Position numbers and translations under genes: made by a program. Shown here in pieces: positions 12,572-24,065 of a DNA stretch of 64,000 bases. Location of the stretch: assembly GCA_963971425.1 (NCBI GenBank), contig OZ020514.1, forward strand, positions 26,462,602-26,526,601, given 5' to 3'. The stretch comes from Bryoerythrophyllum caledonicum. Lineage: Eukaryota; Streptophyta; Bryopsida; Pottiales; Pottiaceae. The notes beneath the pieces are model-generated. The model was not told where the DNA came from. It ran no database searches and saw only the letters and a program-made list of their open reading frames with translations. The stretch's first letter is position 1; every line of letters starts with the position of its first letter.

Positions 12572-12816
12572 GAGTATCCCGATATCTCTCCATTCTGACT
12601 TTGTCACAAGTGAGCTTAACCCCCGAGAACCCCAGCGTCGGAAGCAACCTTCGTCTATCCCTGCCGGACCTCTAGTTTCTGCGATAGACGCCATGAATCA
12701 CAAGCCGGAGTATACATTTAGGGTTTGAAAAAACAAAACTCGTAGAAGTCTAGACAAAGCTATGCCAGTGAGGGTTACGAGCGCGAGTGAATGGTGTGCG
12801 GAAACTGGCCGTATAA

Positions 12817-13050
12817 GGGGCCGCCGGTGCCGGCGTGGATCTCAACCTTCACGGAATGATGTGCCAAATGTGTAGAGGAGGGGGTCGCCAGTGCCTGCGA
12901 GGGTCTCAACCTACATAGAATGAGGTGCAAAATTTGCAGTGGAAGAGGTCGCCAGTGTCGGCGAGGGTCTCAAACTACACAGAATGAGGTGCGGAATTCG
13001 TAGTGGAAGGGGTCGCCGGTGCCGGCCAGGGTCTCAATCACACAGAATTG
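12817..13050. repeat. 64-bp tandem repeat, about 3.6 copies
   Basis: Units start at 12,817, 12,881, 12,945 and 13,009, exactly 64 bp apart. Each begins GGGGTCGCCRGTGCCGGCG and continues with a GGTCTCAA block and a TAGAATGAGGTGC-like block. The first 25-bp core recurs in the 137-bp array just downstream. Confidence 0.9.
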
Positions 13051-13283
13051 CAGATAAGAATTGCAGATAGTGTGGCCCGGGGGCTGGTGTGCTTGCACCA
13101 GAACGAGAGTATCAAGCACGTAATCAAGTCCAGATGGATACGAAAGGGCCTGTAATCACCGAGTGCATCTCAGATTTTGGTAAGTATGCAAACTCTCTTG
13201 ATGAAAGTCTCTCACGTCAGTCAGAAAGCCGTAGATTCCTGTGATCATTCCCATACTAAGTATAATAAGTACTTTCTGCACAA

Positions 13284-14150
13284 TAATGACCAGGGAATAC
13301 TCGTAGTGGAGAGGTTGTCGGTGCCGGCGGAGGTCGCGACCTTGATTTCTAAAATGGTATGGCACATTAAAAATAGAGCTCGGATGAGAGAGTTGTGTGT
13401 GAATGAAGTTTTGTGTAAGCACTCCCAAAGAGCCGCCGGTGCGGGTGGGGGTCTAGAAGACGCCCTTGAGAATTTGATGCCATTTCTAAAATGGTATGGC
13501 ATATTAGAAATGGAGCTTGGATGAGAGAATTGTGTTTGAATGAAGTTCTGCAAAAGCACTCCAAAAGGGTCGCCAGTGCCGGCAGGGGTCTAAAACACGC
13601 TCTTGAGAGTTTGATGCCATTTCTAAAATGGTATGGCACATTAAAATAGGAGCTCGGATGAGAGAGTTGTGTGTGAATGAAGTTTTGTGTAAGCACTCCC
13701 AAAGGGTCGCCAGTGCCGGCGGGGGTCTAGAGCACGCTCTTGAGAATTGGATGCCATTTCTAAAATGGTGTAGCACATTAGAAATGGAGTCAAGACGAGA
13801 AAGTTATGCATGAATGAAGTTTTTTCTTGATATACTTCATCCGCATATAAAACACTGCTCCAAGTTCAATGTTTAACGTTCCACACCATTTTAGAAAGCG
13901 CTTCATAAGCTCTATAGCATGGTTGAATTTAAATAGACTTATCATTCACTAACAAGGGGTTGTCATTCATCACTCCCCTTTTAATTGTGCCTTGGAGTTT
14001 CTTATAGGCACTCCCAAAGGGCAGCCAGTGCCGGCGGGGGTCTATAACACGCTCTTGAGAGTTTGATGCCATTTCTAAAATGGTATGGCACATTAAAAAT
14101 GGAGCTTGGATGAGAAAGTTATGCGTAAATATAGTTTCTTGTTGACATAC
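13284..14150. repeat. 137-bp tandem repeat array with extra spaced copies
   Basis: Units begin with ACTCCCAAAGGGTCGCCAG at 13,421, 13,558 and 13,695 (137 bp apart), with another at 14,010 and a partial copy near 13,284-13,420. Each unit also carries ATGCCATTTCTAAAATGG and a GGATGAGAGAGTTGTG block. The 13,810-13,925 and 14,140-14,245 stretches are a second shared segment (CATACTTCATCCGC, ATAAAA, GTGCTCCAAG). Open frames within the array repeat with it and are not treated as genes. Confidence 0.88.
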
Positions 14151-14259
14151 TTCATCCGCGCATAAAATAGTGCTCCAAGCTGAATTTTTAACGTGCCACA
14201 TTGTTTTAGAAAGTACGTCACAAATTCTATAGCAGGATTGAATAAGAATTGACTTATCA

Positions 14260-15219
14260 ATGACTACCATGGGGGTGTTGTTAATGGCACCTCTTTTGAA
14301 ATGCCGTGGAGTTTCTTATGAGAATAACGAGGTGCCTGAAATGACTCAGGAGAAACTATGGATGTTTTCTACCTCGGTGATGGAGTCTCATATCAAGACC
14401 AAATGGCTTAAAAGATGGAACTCACCCCTTTCTCTTCGTATTCAATTGAAATTTCCTTCTCTATTCATGTTGATCCGGAACTAGCCAAGGTTGGTATTAA
14501 TCTAAAAGAAGACGACATTTTGTTCAACTATACGTCCTGTAAGTCTTAAGCCATGAACGGTACAGTACCATGGAGATGAGCTCATGAAAATGATGAAGGA
14601 TTTATGCAGATGTTTGTTGAAGCCTTCACAAATCCAGGCTCAATTATTTTGGATGCCACAGCTGCTACAGGTGCAACTCTCACTTGTTATAATTGACATT
14701 TTTCTAAATTCATTTTGAGTTCAATTTTTCTTAATCTTGCTATGTTTTTTACCGGGTTCACGAGCTACTACTTCAGTAGGAAGCAGGCTACATCGGCATG
14801 TTATTGGCTTTGAATCTGATCCACTCATTTTTTAAGCCCTTCTTAGTCCTCTTCAACAAGTGTCACCAAGTTCATCAATTCCACCTAAACGGATTGATGC
14901 CTTTGATGAAGATTTGTCGCGTGGCAAAAAGAATCATTTAAGTAAGTAAGTTCATTATTTCAGTGTTTTGCCGTCTTGATATTTCAATCCTTTTACAAAG
15001 TATAATTACTTAACTATTTAGTTGTTTGGCAGATTGATGGATTGCGCCTATTCTCCACTAAAATCATTTAAGCTTTCATCATATGAAGAGACTATTGCTC
15101 GTGCCTATGCTTCATTGCATTCTCCGCCATTAGTTCAGAGACATCGTGGTTTCAACCTTGACGTTTATCAATTTCTGGATGTTGAGGCACTAGAGGGTAG
15201 TGAAAGTTATTCTACATAG
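14260..15219 (+). pseudogene. Amino-methyltransferase-like remnant (N4/N6 type)
   Basis: Spliced reading of the plus strand gives, near 14,590-14,671, FVEAFTNPGSIILDATAATG, which matches the layout of motif I (helix, PGD-like turn, VLDxFxGxG) of beta-class amino-methyltransferases. After an intron with a GTGCAA donor, 14,765-14,830 gives HRHVIGFESDPLIF, the following helix-strand that places the acidic residue binding the SAM ribose (GxExD). Blocks at 14,275-14,480 and 15,022-15,219 may be flanking exons. In-frame stops occur (e.g. after DPLIF), so the copy is broken. The catalytic DPPY-type motif is not found. If this reading is right, the ancestor methylated amino groups of A or C in nucleic acid. 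Confidence 0.45.
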
Positions 15220-16077
15220 ATTTTCTATTATTGTTGTGGTCATTTATGTGGCCTTAGTTTGCTAGTACTGTTCTACTATCTTATTCATATATTTCGTACT
15301 TTGTTCTGACTTTTTTGGCATCATACACGGTATTGTGATTCCCTAGCTACTATTGCTCTATGGCAAATTATACAATTCACACGTTTAACTTTCATAAAAT
15401 CTTGTTTAGGGGCAATTTTTTAAAATTTTGTTTTGTATGTAATACCACATACAGGAGATGGAGTTGTTAGAAGAAATTAAATGCAAAGAACTAAAAAACA
15501 ACATCAATTGATACAACCAGAACATAAATATTTACATCCTTGTCCACCTATAGTATAGAATGGTGATGCCTAACAACATAAGCATGGGATAGTGGAGAAG
15601 ACCCCAATCAATATCAGTTTGAAAGACTTTTATTATCACCTACACATAAATGCCGGTCATAGCGGCCCTGTTGAAGTTCCCATCTTCAAATCATATAAAT
15701 ATGTAGATGTCCCATATCATTTGAAAAGACATTGCTAATAATGAACTTCCTCACCATCTCACAATTTTGATTTTTCCGCGGTAATGGGCATCTCTTATCA
15801 CTTTCATTATTGTATTTGACTACCTTCGGCTTTTCAATTGCATTTGTACGACATTAATTCCACGGCAATAGGATATATACTTCAACTAACAATATCTATT
15901 TTTCTTGTATAATGTAAATATCCTACCACGGTTATAGGATCATGAGACAAAAATTTGTTATTGTACTTGAGAAAGACCCACGACTTTTGGCCCTCAAAGT
16001 TAACAAAACCAAAAAAACTAAAAAAATAGAAAGAACTTTTCTGCTCACCGCTCACCGCTCACGCCGACTGCTCACCG
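15220..16077. other. AT-rich intergenic, no gene seen
   Basis: The stretch has no coding block or clear repeat. A short CTCACCGACTGCTCACCG-type tandem at 16,045-16,085 borders the Copia remnant. Confidence 0.5.
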
Positions 16078-18560
16078 ACTGCTCACATGGTCAAGTTCTT
16101 GTATCGTGAAGGGCCTACCCAAGTTACCTTACGCCAATATCATTTGTAAAACTTGCCAACAAGGCAAACATGCACGAATTTCTTTCTCCCCAAGCGTTTC
16201 TTAAACCACGGATACACTTCAGGTTGTTCATAGTAGTGTATGCGGCCCTATCAAGAAAACATCATTCAACGGTGCCAGATATTTCATCACCTTCATTGAC
16301 AATTACAGTTAAAAACTACCGGTCTAACTTATAAAAACCAAGGATAGAGTTACAAAAGAGTTCAAAAAATTCAAAAATTGCATAGAAAATCAGACAGAGA
16401 AGAATATTTTTATGCTTCTCACTGACAACGGCACCAAATATATGTCTTCAATTTTCCAATAACTTCTTATTGATTCTCGCATTCACCATGAACTTACGCA
16501 CTATTAAACATCGCAAAGTAATGGTATTTTGGAGCGCAAGAATCGGTCCATTGTGGACATGGCTCGATGTTTATGCTTTCAAAACCAAATTCCCTCATAT
16601 CTATGGTCCGAGGCCATAAAACCTGCCACCTATATTATTAGTCAAATCCCTACTTGCGCATTATTGCATATAATACCCTAAGAGGATTTTTCTAATATAA
16701 AACCTGATCTATCTCAGCTTTGTATTTTTGGCACACACGTCTTCGTCCACATCCCGAAAGAAAAAAGGTACCAAATGTCTTCCAAATTCTCTAGTTGCAT
16801 TCTACTTGGTTTAGACAAATCCACTAAAGGATATAGGTGTTATTGCCCTTATAATCATTGTATTATTATATACCGTGACGTCAAGATTGATGAAGACCAT
16901 CCTTGCAACATCTTCTCCAATATCTCTGAACCACTTGAGTTTAGGCACGGCCACTTCAAATTAGTGCTCCCTCATATGGACCCTAGAGACATATCCAATC
17001 CTTCTGATGTTAGTAGCGAACATCAAGACTCTCCATATCGCCAGCCTCTTCAAATCCAATCACCCTCATGCACAAACCACACAACTACAACGAAGCCCAA
17101 ACCTCACTTAGACATTCCGCCATCCACATCGACCGGGGATCCACCATCAAATCACATACCGCCATTGATTTGTCATTCTAGTCGCATCAAACGACCTTCA
17201 GTGCAATTGGAAGGCTTCCTCGGTAATACAGAGGATTCGAATCTCACCTGTAAGGCCATCCTAGACTACCCCAATTGGGTTCAAATAATGCGTGAGAAAA
17301 TTGACGGCTTCCAGGACATGAAGACATAAACACTCACCGAATTATTCCATGGACATCTGGCCATATCCTCCAAGTGGTTGTTTAAGCTGAAACCGGCCCA
17401 ATGCAACATCCCTGATCGATATAAAGCCCGTTTAGTTGCTCACCGTTTCTAACAACGCAAAGGTGTCGATTATAACGAGACCTTTACTTCTGTTGCCAAA
17501 TACAACACCACAAAAGTAATTACCTCCTTAGCAGACACCATGGGTTTGGATGTCCATCATATCGATGTCAAAACTACATATCTCAACAACCATTTGAAAG
17601 AAAAAGTCTATATGCGCGAACCGCCTAGACACGTCATCAAAGGACAAGAACATTTGGAATGTGAATTACACCGATCATTATATGGCCTCAGACAATTTGC
17701 ATGGAATTGGAATCAAAAGATCAATCAATGGCTTTGGAAACACGGCCTCCAACTGTCTCATGCCAACAATAATCTCTATTACCTATGCCAAGGAAGCTTG
17801 ATCATTCTTCTCATCCTATATGTTGATGACGTATTTCTAACTGGCAACTTTAAAATGAAAATCTCATGGCTTTGGGAGAAATTCCGCTCACGCTTCAACA
17901 TGACTTATCTTGGTCTTATCTCCAAATTTCTTGGTATTGAGTTTATTAATCCAAAAAGGAATCAACATCCACCAAACCGATTGTGTAGAATCTATACTTA
18001 TTGAATACTGAATGCAAGACTACAATCCAACACAAACGCCTCTATGTGCTAATTTCACGACTTATGGACAAACTAACACACTAATGATTGATCCTACTAG
18101 CTATGGATGTCTCATCGGTAAACTTTCTTTCCTCACTACTACTCATGGTGATATCACATATGCCGTCAACCTTCTAATCGAGGTACAATTTTGCACGCCA
18201 AACCGCACATTTTCAAGCAGCCAAGCATACAAGTAATCATCCACTGAATCCGAGTATTGGTCTCTTGTTGAGGCTACCAAATAAGCAAGGCCAATTCATA
18301 TTCTTCTCGAGGGTTGGAATTTGACAAAAAACAACCCATTCATATCATGTGTGACAATCAAAGCGCGATCAAGATTTTTGACAACCCGCAATTGCACTCC
18401 TAAACCAAACACTTTGATACTCATTTCAATTTTGTTTGAGACATGGTTGAAAAAGGTCTAGTTAACATCCTTTTCACACCCACCAGCCGACATGTTGATC
18501 AAAGCTTTAGGTCACATTAAATTCAACTCATGCAAGCAACTTCTTAATTTTTCTCCGACA
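16078..18560 (+). pseudogene. Ty1/Copia retrotransposon remnant, 5'-truncated
   Basis: Broken frames read in Copia order. The GAG-pre-integrase end (CKTCQQGKHAR, about 16,150) is followed by the integrase core (FITFIDNYS; LLTDNGTKYMS; GILERKNRSIVDMA), the post-integrase LSQLCIFGT..VFVHIPKEKR, and reverse transcriptase (HHIDVKTTYLN, LYGLRQFAWNW, LILYVDDVFLTG, FLGIEF). The RNase H part reads ESEYWSLVEATK and CDNQSAIKI. The YVDD active site at about 17,815-17,835 is kept, but many in-frame stops and shifts break the polyprotein. The gag gene, primer-binding site and both LTRs are not seen. Members of this family copy RNA into DNA and integrate it; this copy cannot. Confidence 0.9.
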
Positions 18561-18732
18561 AATATTCCTGCCCCTTGAACTGCCGTTTCACAACAACCTG
18601 TAGTGCATCTCCCTACGGATTCATGGAGGATGTTGTTCATAGAGAATCCTTGTCCAATTCCTATACAATAAACATATCTATTAGGTAAGGGTTAGATCTC
18701 AATCCCAAATTCTTTGCAGCGCCTCTGTTGTA

Positions 18733-19310
18733 CAATGGGGTACCAATCAAAATGTCGTTTCTGAATTCGCAGTGAGAAAAATTTCAGTACTGCCAACTTT
18801 GAAAGCCTCCTGAGAGCTCAAAACTTTATATTTTACCACGAAAATTTTACCAAGAAATTCCTTTAAGTTAATTATATGTATGCCAAATTTCAAGGCCAAA
18901 AAATTCACCGAAAAAAAGTTATTTAAAATCTACCAACATTGGTAGCTGTGGAAATTTTTTCACTGCTGCCAACTTTGACAGCCTCCCAAAGATTGAATTA
19001 TTTCTTTTTTGCCATGAAATTCTTGGAACAAAAACCTCTTTATGTTAATAAAATATGATAAAAATTTCAAGGCCAAAAGATTAATACAGAAAAAGAAATC
19101 CACAATCTACCAACATGTGTAGTTGTGGGAAACAATGGGGGAAACCATTTCATTGCTACCAACTTTGATACCCTCCCAACGGTTGAGAAATTGTTTATTT
19201 ACCATGAAATTTTTGGCACAACATGATCTTTATGATAACAACATTCATGCCAAATTTCAAGGTCAAAAAATTAATACAAAAAAAACATTTACAATCTACC
19301 AAGGTGTATG
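18733..19310. repeat. Left TIR of the Tc1-like element: three ~180-bp direct units
   Basis: Beyond the outer ~45 bp, three diverged units follow (about 18,780-18,950, 18,951-19,125 and 19,126-19,310). Each contains TGCCAACTTTGA(A/C)AGCCTCC or a close variant, a CCATGAAATT segment, TTTCAAGGCCAAAA and ATCTACCAACA. The third unit overlaps the 3' end of the transposase frame. Confidence 0.85.
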
Positions 19311-20303
19311 TCCTCCATTTGCCTCAATCACTGCTTGTAACCTAGAGGGCATAGAATGACATAGTTGAAGGAGCTTTGTACCATTGATTAACCTCCACTC
19401 TCTTTCAATAACTACCTTCAAGTCATCTAAATTTTTTGGACATATTGGGCCATGTTGCAAAGCATCTTTCAAAATCTTCCAAAGGCTCTCAATTGGATTG
19501 AGATCGGGAGAATTTGCAGGCCAATCGAGCTTCTTCAAAAGGTGTGTTTGTCTCCATTCTTCACATACTTTGCTACGATGGACAGGTGCGCCATCTTCCA
19601 TGAGCAATCCTTGTGGCACTCTATTCATAAAATGAAGCAACTCGACATTGTAGACCACTTCAACAAAATCCTTAGCAGAACGTCTATCTTTGGGCATAAA
19701 AACAAGTTGTGACTTTTGCCCTCCAACAAATGCACCCCAAATCATCAAAGAAGTTCTCCCACTTTTAAAAGTTGGAACTATACAACTTGATGAATAGCGC
19801 TCATATGCATTTCTCCAAACATGAACTTGTTTAGAATTTTTTCCAACTTCAAAGGTAGCCTCATCTGTCCAAACAACTCTCTCCCATTCTTTTATAGTCC
19901 ACCCACAATACTTTTGAGCAAATGCCAATCGTTTAGACATGTGACGATGTGTCAAAAAAGGTTTTTTAACAGCAATTCGACTGAAAATGCCACTCTTATG
20001 TAAGGCCCTTCGAATAGTCGATCTAGACACTTGAATAGAACATATATTAATGATCTCAGAGAGTGTCAAGGGACGATGAGTTTTTGAGACACGTATAATA
20101 GCACGGACATCTCTATCACTAAGCTTTTTAGCATGCCTTCCACCACAAGGTTTGCACTTATAGGTTCCATCTTCTCAAAATTTCTTTACTATCCTCTGAA
20201 TTGTTCTAACATGGACTCTAACAATAGCTACAATGTCAACTCCTGTCTTCCCTGCCTCACTCAAACCTACTATGTGAGCACGAGTTTCATCTGAAATAGC
20301 CAT
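19296..20303 (-). pseudogene. Tc1-type DD34E transposase, one in-frame stop
   Basis: Reading from ATG at 20,303 gives 335 residues in one frame, interrupted only by TGA at 20,177-20,175 (codon 43). The N-terminal part has paired helix-turn-helix features (GLSEAGKTGVDIVAI; CGGRHAKKLS). The DDE core shows VVWTDEATF (Asp147), LMEDGAPVHRS (Asp237) and SPDLNPIESLWKILK (Glu272), exactly 34 residues between the second Asp and Glu, so DD34E as in Tc1. Length fits the ~340-residue family norm. The product binds the TIRs and moves the element by cut and paste at TA. Plant IS630-Tc1-mariner elements that I know of are DD39D, so this class is unexpected here; fungi and animals carry DD34E types. Confidence 0.92.
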
Positions 20304-20660
20304 CACTCAGTGACCATGATCCAGCCTCACTCACTGAGCACATATATAACCTCACTCAGTCATCAGATAAAATCTCACATACCCTCAATCACTCACCACC
20401 ATCGTGCCACACAACCTTCACTCATTCACCAGACCTCACCAGTCACCACATGTAAGTTATAACCTCACTCACTCTTAAGGAAAATCTCACAAACTTCCTC
20501 AGACACTCATCCCATGTCTCATCCACTTAGTTATCACGTAGCCTAGACTTACTCATTTAACTCATCTTTCATGCACTCAATCACTCATGTTCACAAAGTT
20601 TCAATCCTGTGCTTAGAAAATAATCACCCATCACTTGCTTCTCTCATCATCCCACATCCC
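20304..20660 (-). promoter_or_regulatory. ACTCACTC-rich upstream region of the Tc1-like transposase
   Basis: Between the transposase ATG and the right TIR, the sequence is dense in TCACTCA/TGAGTGA words (over a dozen between 20,301 and 20,600). It lies where the promoter and 5' leader should be. The role is inferred from position only. Confidence 0.4.
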
Positions 20661-20924
20661 ACCTCCTAGAATGCTCTATTGTAAATGCAAGCATTCTTAT
20701 TGAGAGGAAAAAACTTCTTCATGCATATATGGTCTCCAATTTTTAAACAAGTGCAGTCTTTGAGATGTGACAAGTGTACACAACTAAATTTGGCTATCCT
20801 TGATTTTTTTGAGAAGCATTTATGATTAGAGATTGCATCATCTGAAGAATTTCAATCTAGAAGCATGATTGTCTAACATACTTCAACAATTTCAATGTCT
20901 TTAATAAAAGGTATCTCACAACTA

Positions 20925-21503
20925 CACACATTGGTAGATTGTAAATGTTTTTTTTTGTATAAATTTTTTGACCTTGAAATTTGGCATGAATGTTGTTATC
21001 ATAAAGATCATGTTGTGCCAAAGATTTCATGGTAAATAAACAATTTCTTAACCGTTGGGAGGGTGTCAAAGTTGGTAGCAATGAAATGGTTTCCTCCATT
21101 GTTTCCCACAACTACACATATTGGTAGATTGTGGATTTCTTTTTTTGTATTAATCTTTTGGCCTTGAAATTTTTATCATATTTTATTAACATAAAGAAGT
21201 TTTTGTTCCAAGAATTTCATGGAAAAAAAGAAATAATTCAATCTTTGGGAGGCTGTCAAAGTTGGCAGCAGTGAAAACATTTCTACAACTATCAATGTTG
21301 GTAGATTTTGAATAAATTTTTTTTTGTTGAATCTTTTGGCCTTGAAATTTGGCATACATGTAATTAACTTAAAGATAATTCCTTGGTAAAATTTTCGTGG
21401 TAAAATATAAAGTTTTGAGCTCTCAGGAGGCTTTCAAAGTTGGCAGTACTGAAATTTTTCTCACTGCGAATTCAGAAACGACATTTTGATTGGTACCCCA
21501 CTG
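20925..21503. repeat. Right TIR of the Tc1-like element
   Basis: This is the reverse complement of the left TIR with the same three-unit structure (TGTTGGTAGAT, TTTTGGCCTTGAAATTT, GGAGGCTTTCAAAGTTGGCA). Differences from the left arm are scattered substitutions and small indels. Confidence 0.85.
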
Positions 21504-21505
21504 TA

Positions 21506-22443
21506 CTACGGCACCTTGCTCCGCCCTCTATTATACCTGAAGGCTTTGCCCGTTTGTAATAAAACATCTTCTTTCTATTGCACATATCAATCAATTTGAA
21601 AACTCCATTTCTTCTCACAACTGTACCAAGAAACAAATTTAGCTGTACTAATTTTATTTCAAGTAAAACAACAACATTATAATACAACCTAGAGGAAAAA
21701 TTACCTCGTTCATGAATTTCAGAATCTATCTTCGTGAAGCAGTGGTACTTTCATGCCTCCTTAAAGATGCAACATAATTCTCCGGGCCAAGGTAAACCTG
21801 GAAGTAAACTCCTGTAGAGTAGCATAATTAAAAGATTGCTAGAAACTACAATAATAACGACTAAGAACAATTAATCTTCACGGAGAATATAAACATGTCT
21901 CACACAGTCGTGTCCAAATATCAACGGCTGCAGGACCGCGTGACTGCGTGACTGCTTCAAAGAGAAAGGTATGTATCATTACAGCTGTAGTGTGCAAATT
22001 CAAATGTTGAGTACATTGATATTGATGATTCACACAACAACAACACTATAGAAAACAGACATCCTTGAACCTACTACGTTGTTTCATCGATGTTTGAAAA
22101 TCTTCTATCTTATCTGCAATAGGCTACTCTAATCAAAGATGAAATAACCGCATTGGAGCCTCTGAAATTCCATCGGCATGACCAGGTGAACCAGATTCCT
22201 CTGTAGAATCAGCCATCACCGCCAGAAGGAACCTATCTCTAGTTTCCCTCGAATGAAAGGGCAAAAATGCCGCAGATACATAGTGCGTGGAGTGTGACAA
22301 ATTCTACACTGATTTCAACTCTGCCAATAGTCATTACGGCCTATGAAAATACAGGATACTAGCACTAGAACAGATAAAGCTTCTTTGGTGAATGCTACGA
22401 ACATTTATGATAATTTAAGGTCGAAATAAGGGCAAACATACTA
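21506..22443. other. Intergenic stretch between the Tc1-like and Harbinger elements
   Basis: No coding block is supported. The sequence just after the TA duplication is the likely pre-insertion partner of 18,600-18,730, probably 3' flank of the Copia remnant. Confidence 0.4.
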
Positions 22444-22501
22444 TTAGAGCATGGCCACCGGGACGCAACCCCGGGCGCCCAAACCCAGTGCAGGCTGCAC
22501 T

Positions 22502-22521
22502 GGAGGTCATTAATGACCTCC
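22502..22521. repeat. Perfect 20-bp palindrome in the Harbinger 5' region
   Basis: GGAGGTCATTAATGACCTCC equals its own reverse complement. It lies 55 bp inside the left end, where transposase or partner-protein sites would be expected. Confidence 0.75.
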
Positions 22522-22751
22522 TGCGGTGCCCACCGCTGCCCGGTGGCAGGCAACCGCACCCGGGTAAATCCCACTGCAGAACCCTAAATCCGTCCTTCCC
22601 CCACTTGCCGCCCCCCATTACCGTACCCCATGCCCATGCCCATGCCCGTTCTTCTGCGCCAGAGACTGTTTGTGATTTATTTTTTTTATATTTCCTTCTT
22701 GTTTAAACTCTAGTAGCAATAATTTTAGTAGGGTTTTAGGGTTTATTGGGG

Positions 22752-24061
22752 ATGGAGGCGTGGAGGTCAAAGTTTATGAGTGCACGGGCTTCGTTTCGGG
22801 AGGATGATGATGATGACGACGAGGCCATCATCGCGGTTTTAGGATTCAACGACGTCATGTTGGAAGAGGATTCCCCCCCCCATCACCAAGACCACGAGGC
22901 GGTTCTTGTGTTGGGAAGCGAGGGAATATTGAGAGAGCGCGGGTGGAGATGGACAAGCGCATGGAGTTGGATTATTTTTGCGATCGCCCGATTTATGGAC
23001 CGCGAATATTTCGACGACGTTTTCGTATGAGGAGGTCTCTATTTCTCTCCATTCTTGAAAGAATTTGTGCACGTGATTCTTATTTTGTCCAAAAGAGAGA
23101 TGCGACTGGTTTATTAGGATTGTCCTCTCGGCAAAAGGCCACTGCTGCTCTTCGTATGCTTGCCCTAGGAGCCACTACGGATGCTCAGGATGATTACTGT
23201 AGGACTAGCAAGAGCACTGCTATGGAGTGCTTAAAGCGATACTGCAAGGAAATTAGGGTAGAGTTCGAAGCGTATCACCTAAGGCAACCCACCAAAGCGG
23301 ATTTTGAGGCGTAGTTTGCTATCAATGACGCTCGTGGATTTCCTAGGATGTTCGGTTCCATTGATTGTATGCACTATGAGTGGAAGAACTACCCAGTTGC
23401 CTGGCAGGGGGCATTTGGTGATAGAAACGGAAAGAAGTCTATTATCTTGGAGGCCATTGCAGATCAACGACTCCACATCTGGCACATATTCTTTAGGCTT
23501 CCAGGGTCTAACAATGACCTAAATGTTCTTGATCGATCCCCAATGATCAATAACATGCTCACTAGTGAAGCCTCAGACTTTACTTTCCAAGTGAATGGTA
23601 AGGAGTACAACATGTATTACCTATTATCTGATAGTATTTATCCAAAGTGGGCTTGCTTTGTCCAGAGCATTCATGAGCCTCAGGATGAGAAGCGGAAACA
23701 TTTTGCCAAGCGGTAGGAGGCTTGCCGCAAAGACGTGGAGCGTTGCTTTGGAGTATTGCAGACACGCTTTGCCATCATTAGGAACCCGTGCCGTCAATGG
23801 GATATGGGTACCATTGCTGATATCATGTTTGCATGTTGTATCTTGCACAACATGATTTTGGATGATGAGCGGGGGGTCTCCGATCTTGATAATTACATTC
23901 CATAGTTAGAGGTTGAGAATGTACCCCTTGATAGAGAGTTATCATTTGATGATCTCATGGCACATACGATTGAGATAGAAAATGGTGACAATCACTACAG
24001 CCTTCGAGGTGATCTCATTGAGCACGTGTGGCGGCTAAAAGGCACCGCTAGTTGTGCATGA
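22752..24061 (+). pseudogene. PIF/Harbinger transposase (Plant_tran type), three TAG stops and one frameshift
   Basis: The N-terminal block (ATG at 22,752 or 22,746) is out of frame with the rest, probably by slippage at the C9 run near 22,875. The main frame then runs from about 22,920 to a TGA at 24,059-24,061. Key features are YFCDRPIYGPRIFRRRFRM, GSIDCMHYEWKNYPVAW (first Asp), LSDSIYPKW (second Asp) and CRKDVERCFGVLQTRFAI (Glu), then CCILHNMILDDE. The DDE set is present. Stops are TAG at 23,312-23,314, 23,714-23,716 and 23,903-23,905. These transposases excise the element and need a partner Myb-like protein, which is not seen here. Confidence 0.93.
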
Positions 24062-24065
24062 ATTT

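Larger units (their letters stand above)
18733..21503. mobile_element. Tc1-like (IS630-Tc1-mariner) DNA transposon, 2,771 bp, with TA target duplication
   Basis: The ends read CA(A/G)TGGGGTACCAATCAAA on the left (18,733) and its reverse complement on the right (to 21,503), each flanked by TA (18,731-18,732 and 21,504-21,505). The inverted repeats extend about 580 bp inward, far longer than the usual tens of bases. A single minus-strand transposase gene fills the middle. The good match between the two ends and the single stop in the gene suggest a fairly young copy. Confidence 0.93.
22447..24061 (+). mobile_element. PIF/Harbinger element, right end not found
   Basis: TTA at 22,444-22,446 precedes GAGCATGGCCACCGGG, which fits the TTA target and GAGCAT-type end of PIF/Harbinger. 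The transposase follows on the same strand. No matching inverted end is visible after the gene, so the element is 3'-truncated or its right end has decayed. Confidence 0.65.

Noticed and set aside
13156-13813. Several overlapping open frames on both strands
   Set aside because: They repeat with the 137-bp satellite and have no independent coding evidence.
13284-14150. Possible CRISPR array
   Set aside because: Units are 137 bp with no short constant repeat and variable spacer pattern, and the DNA is plant nuclear.
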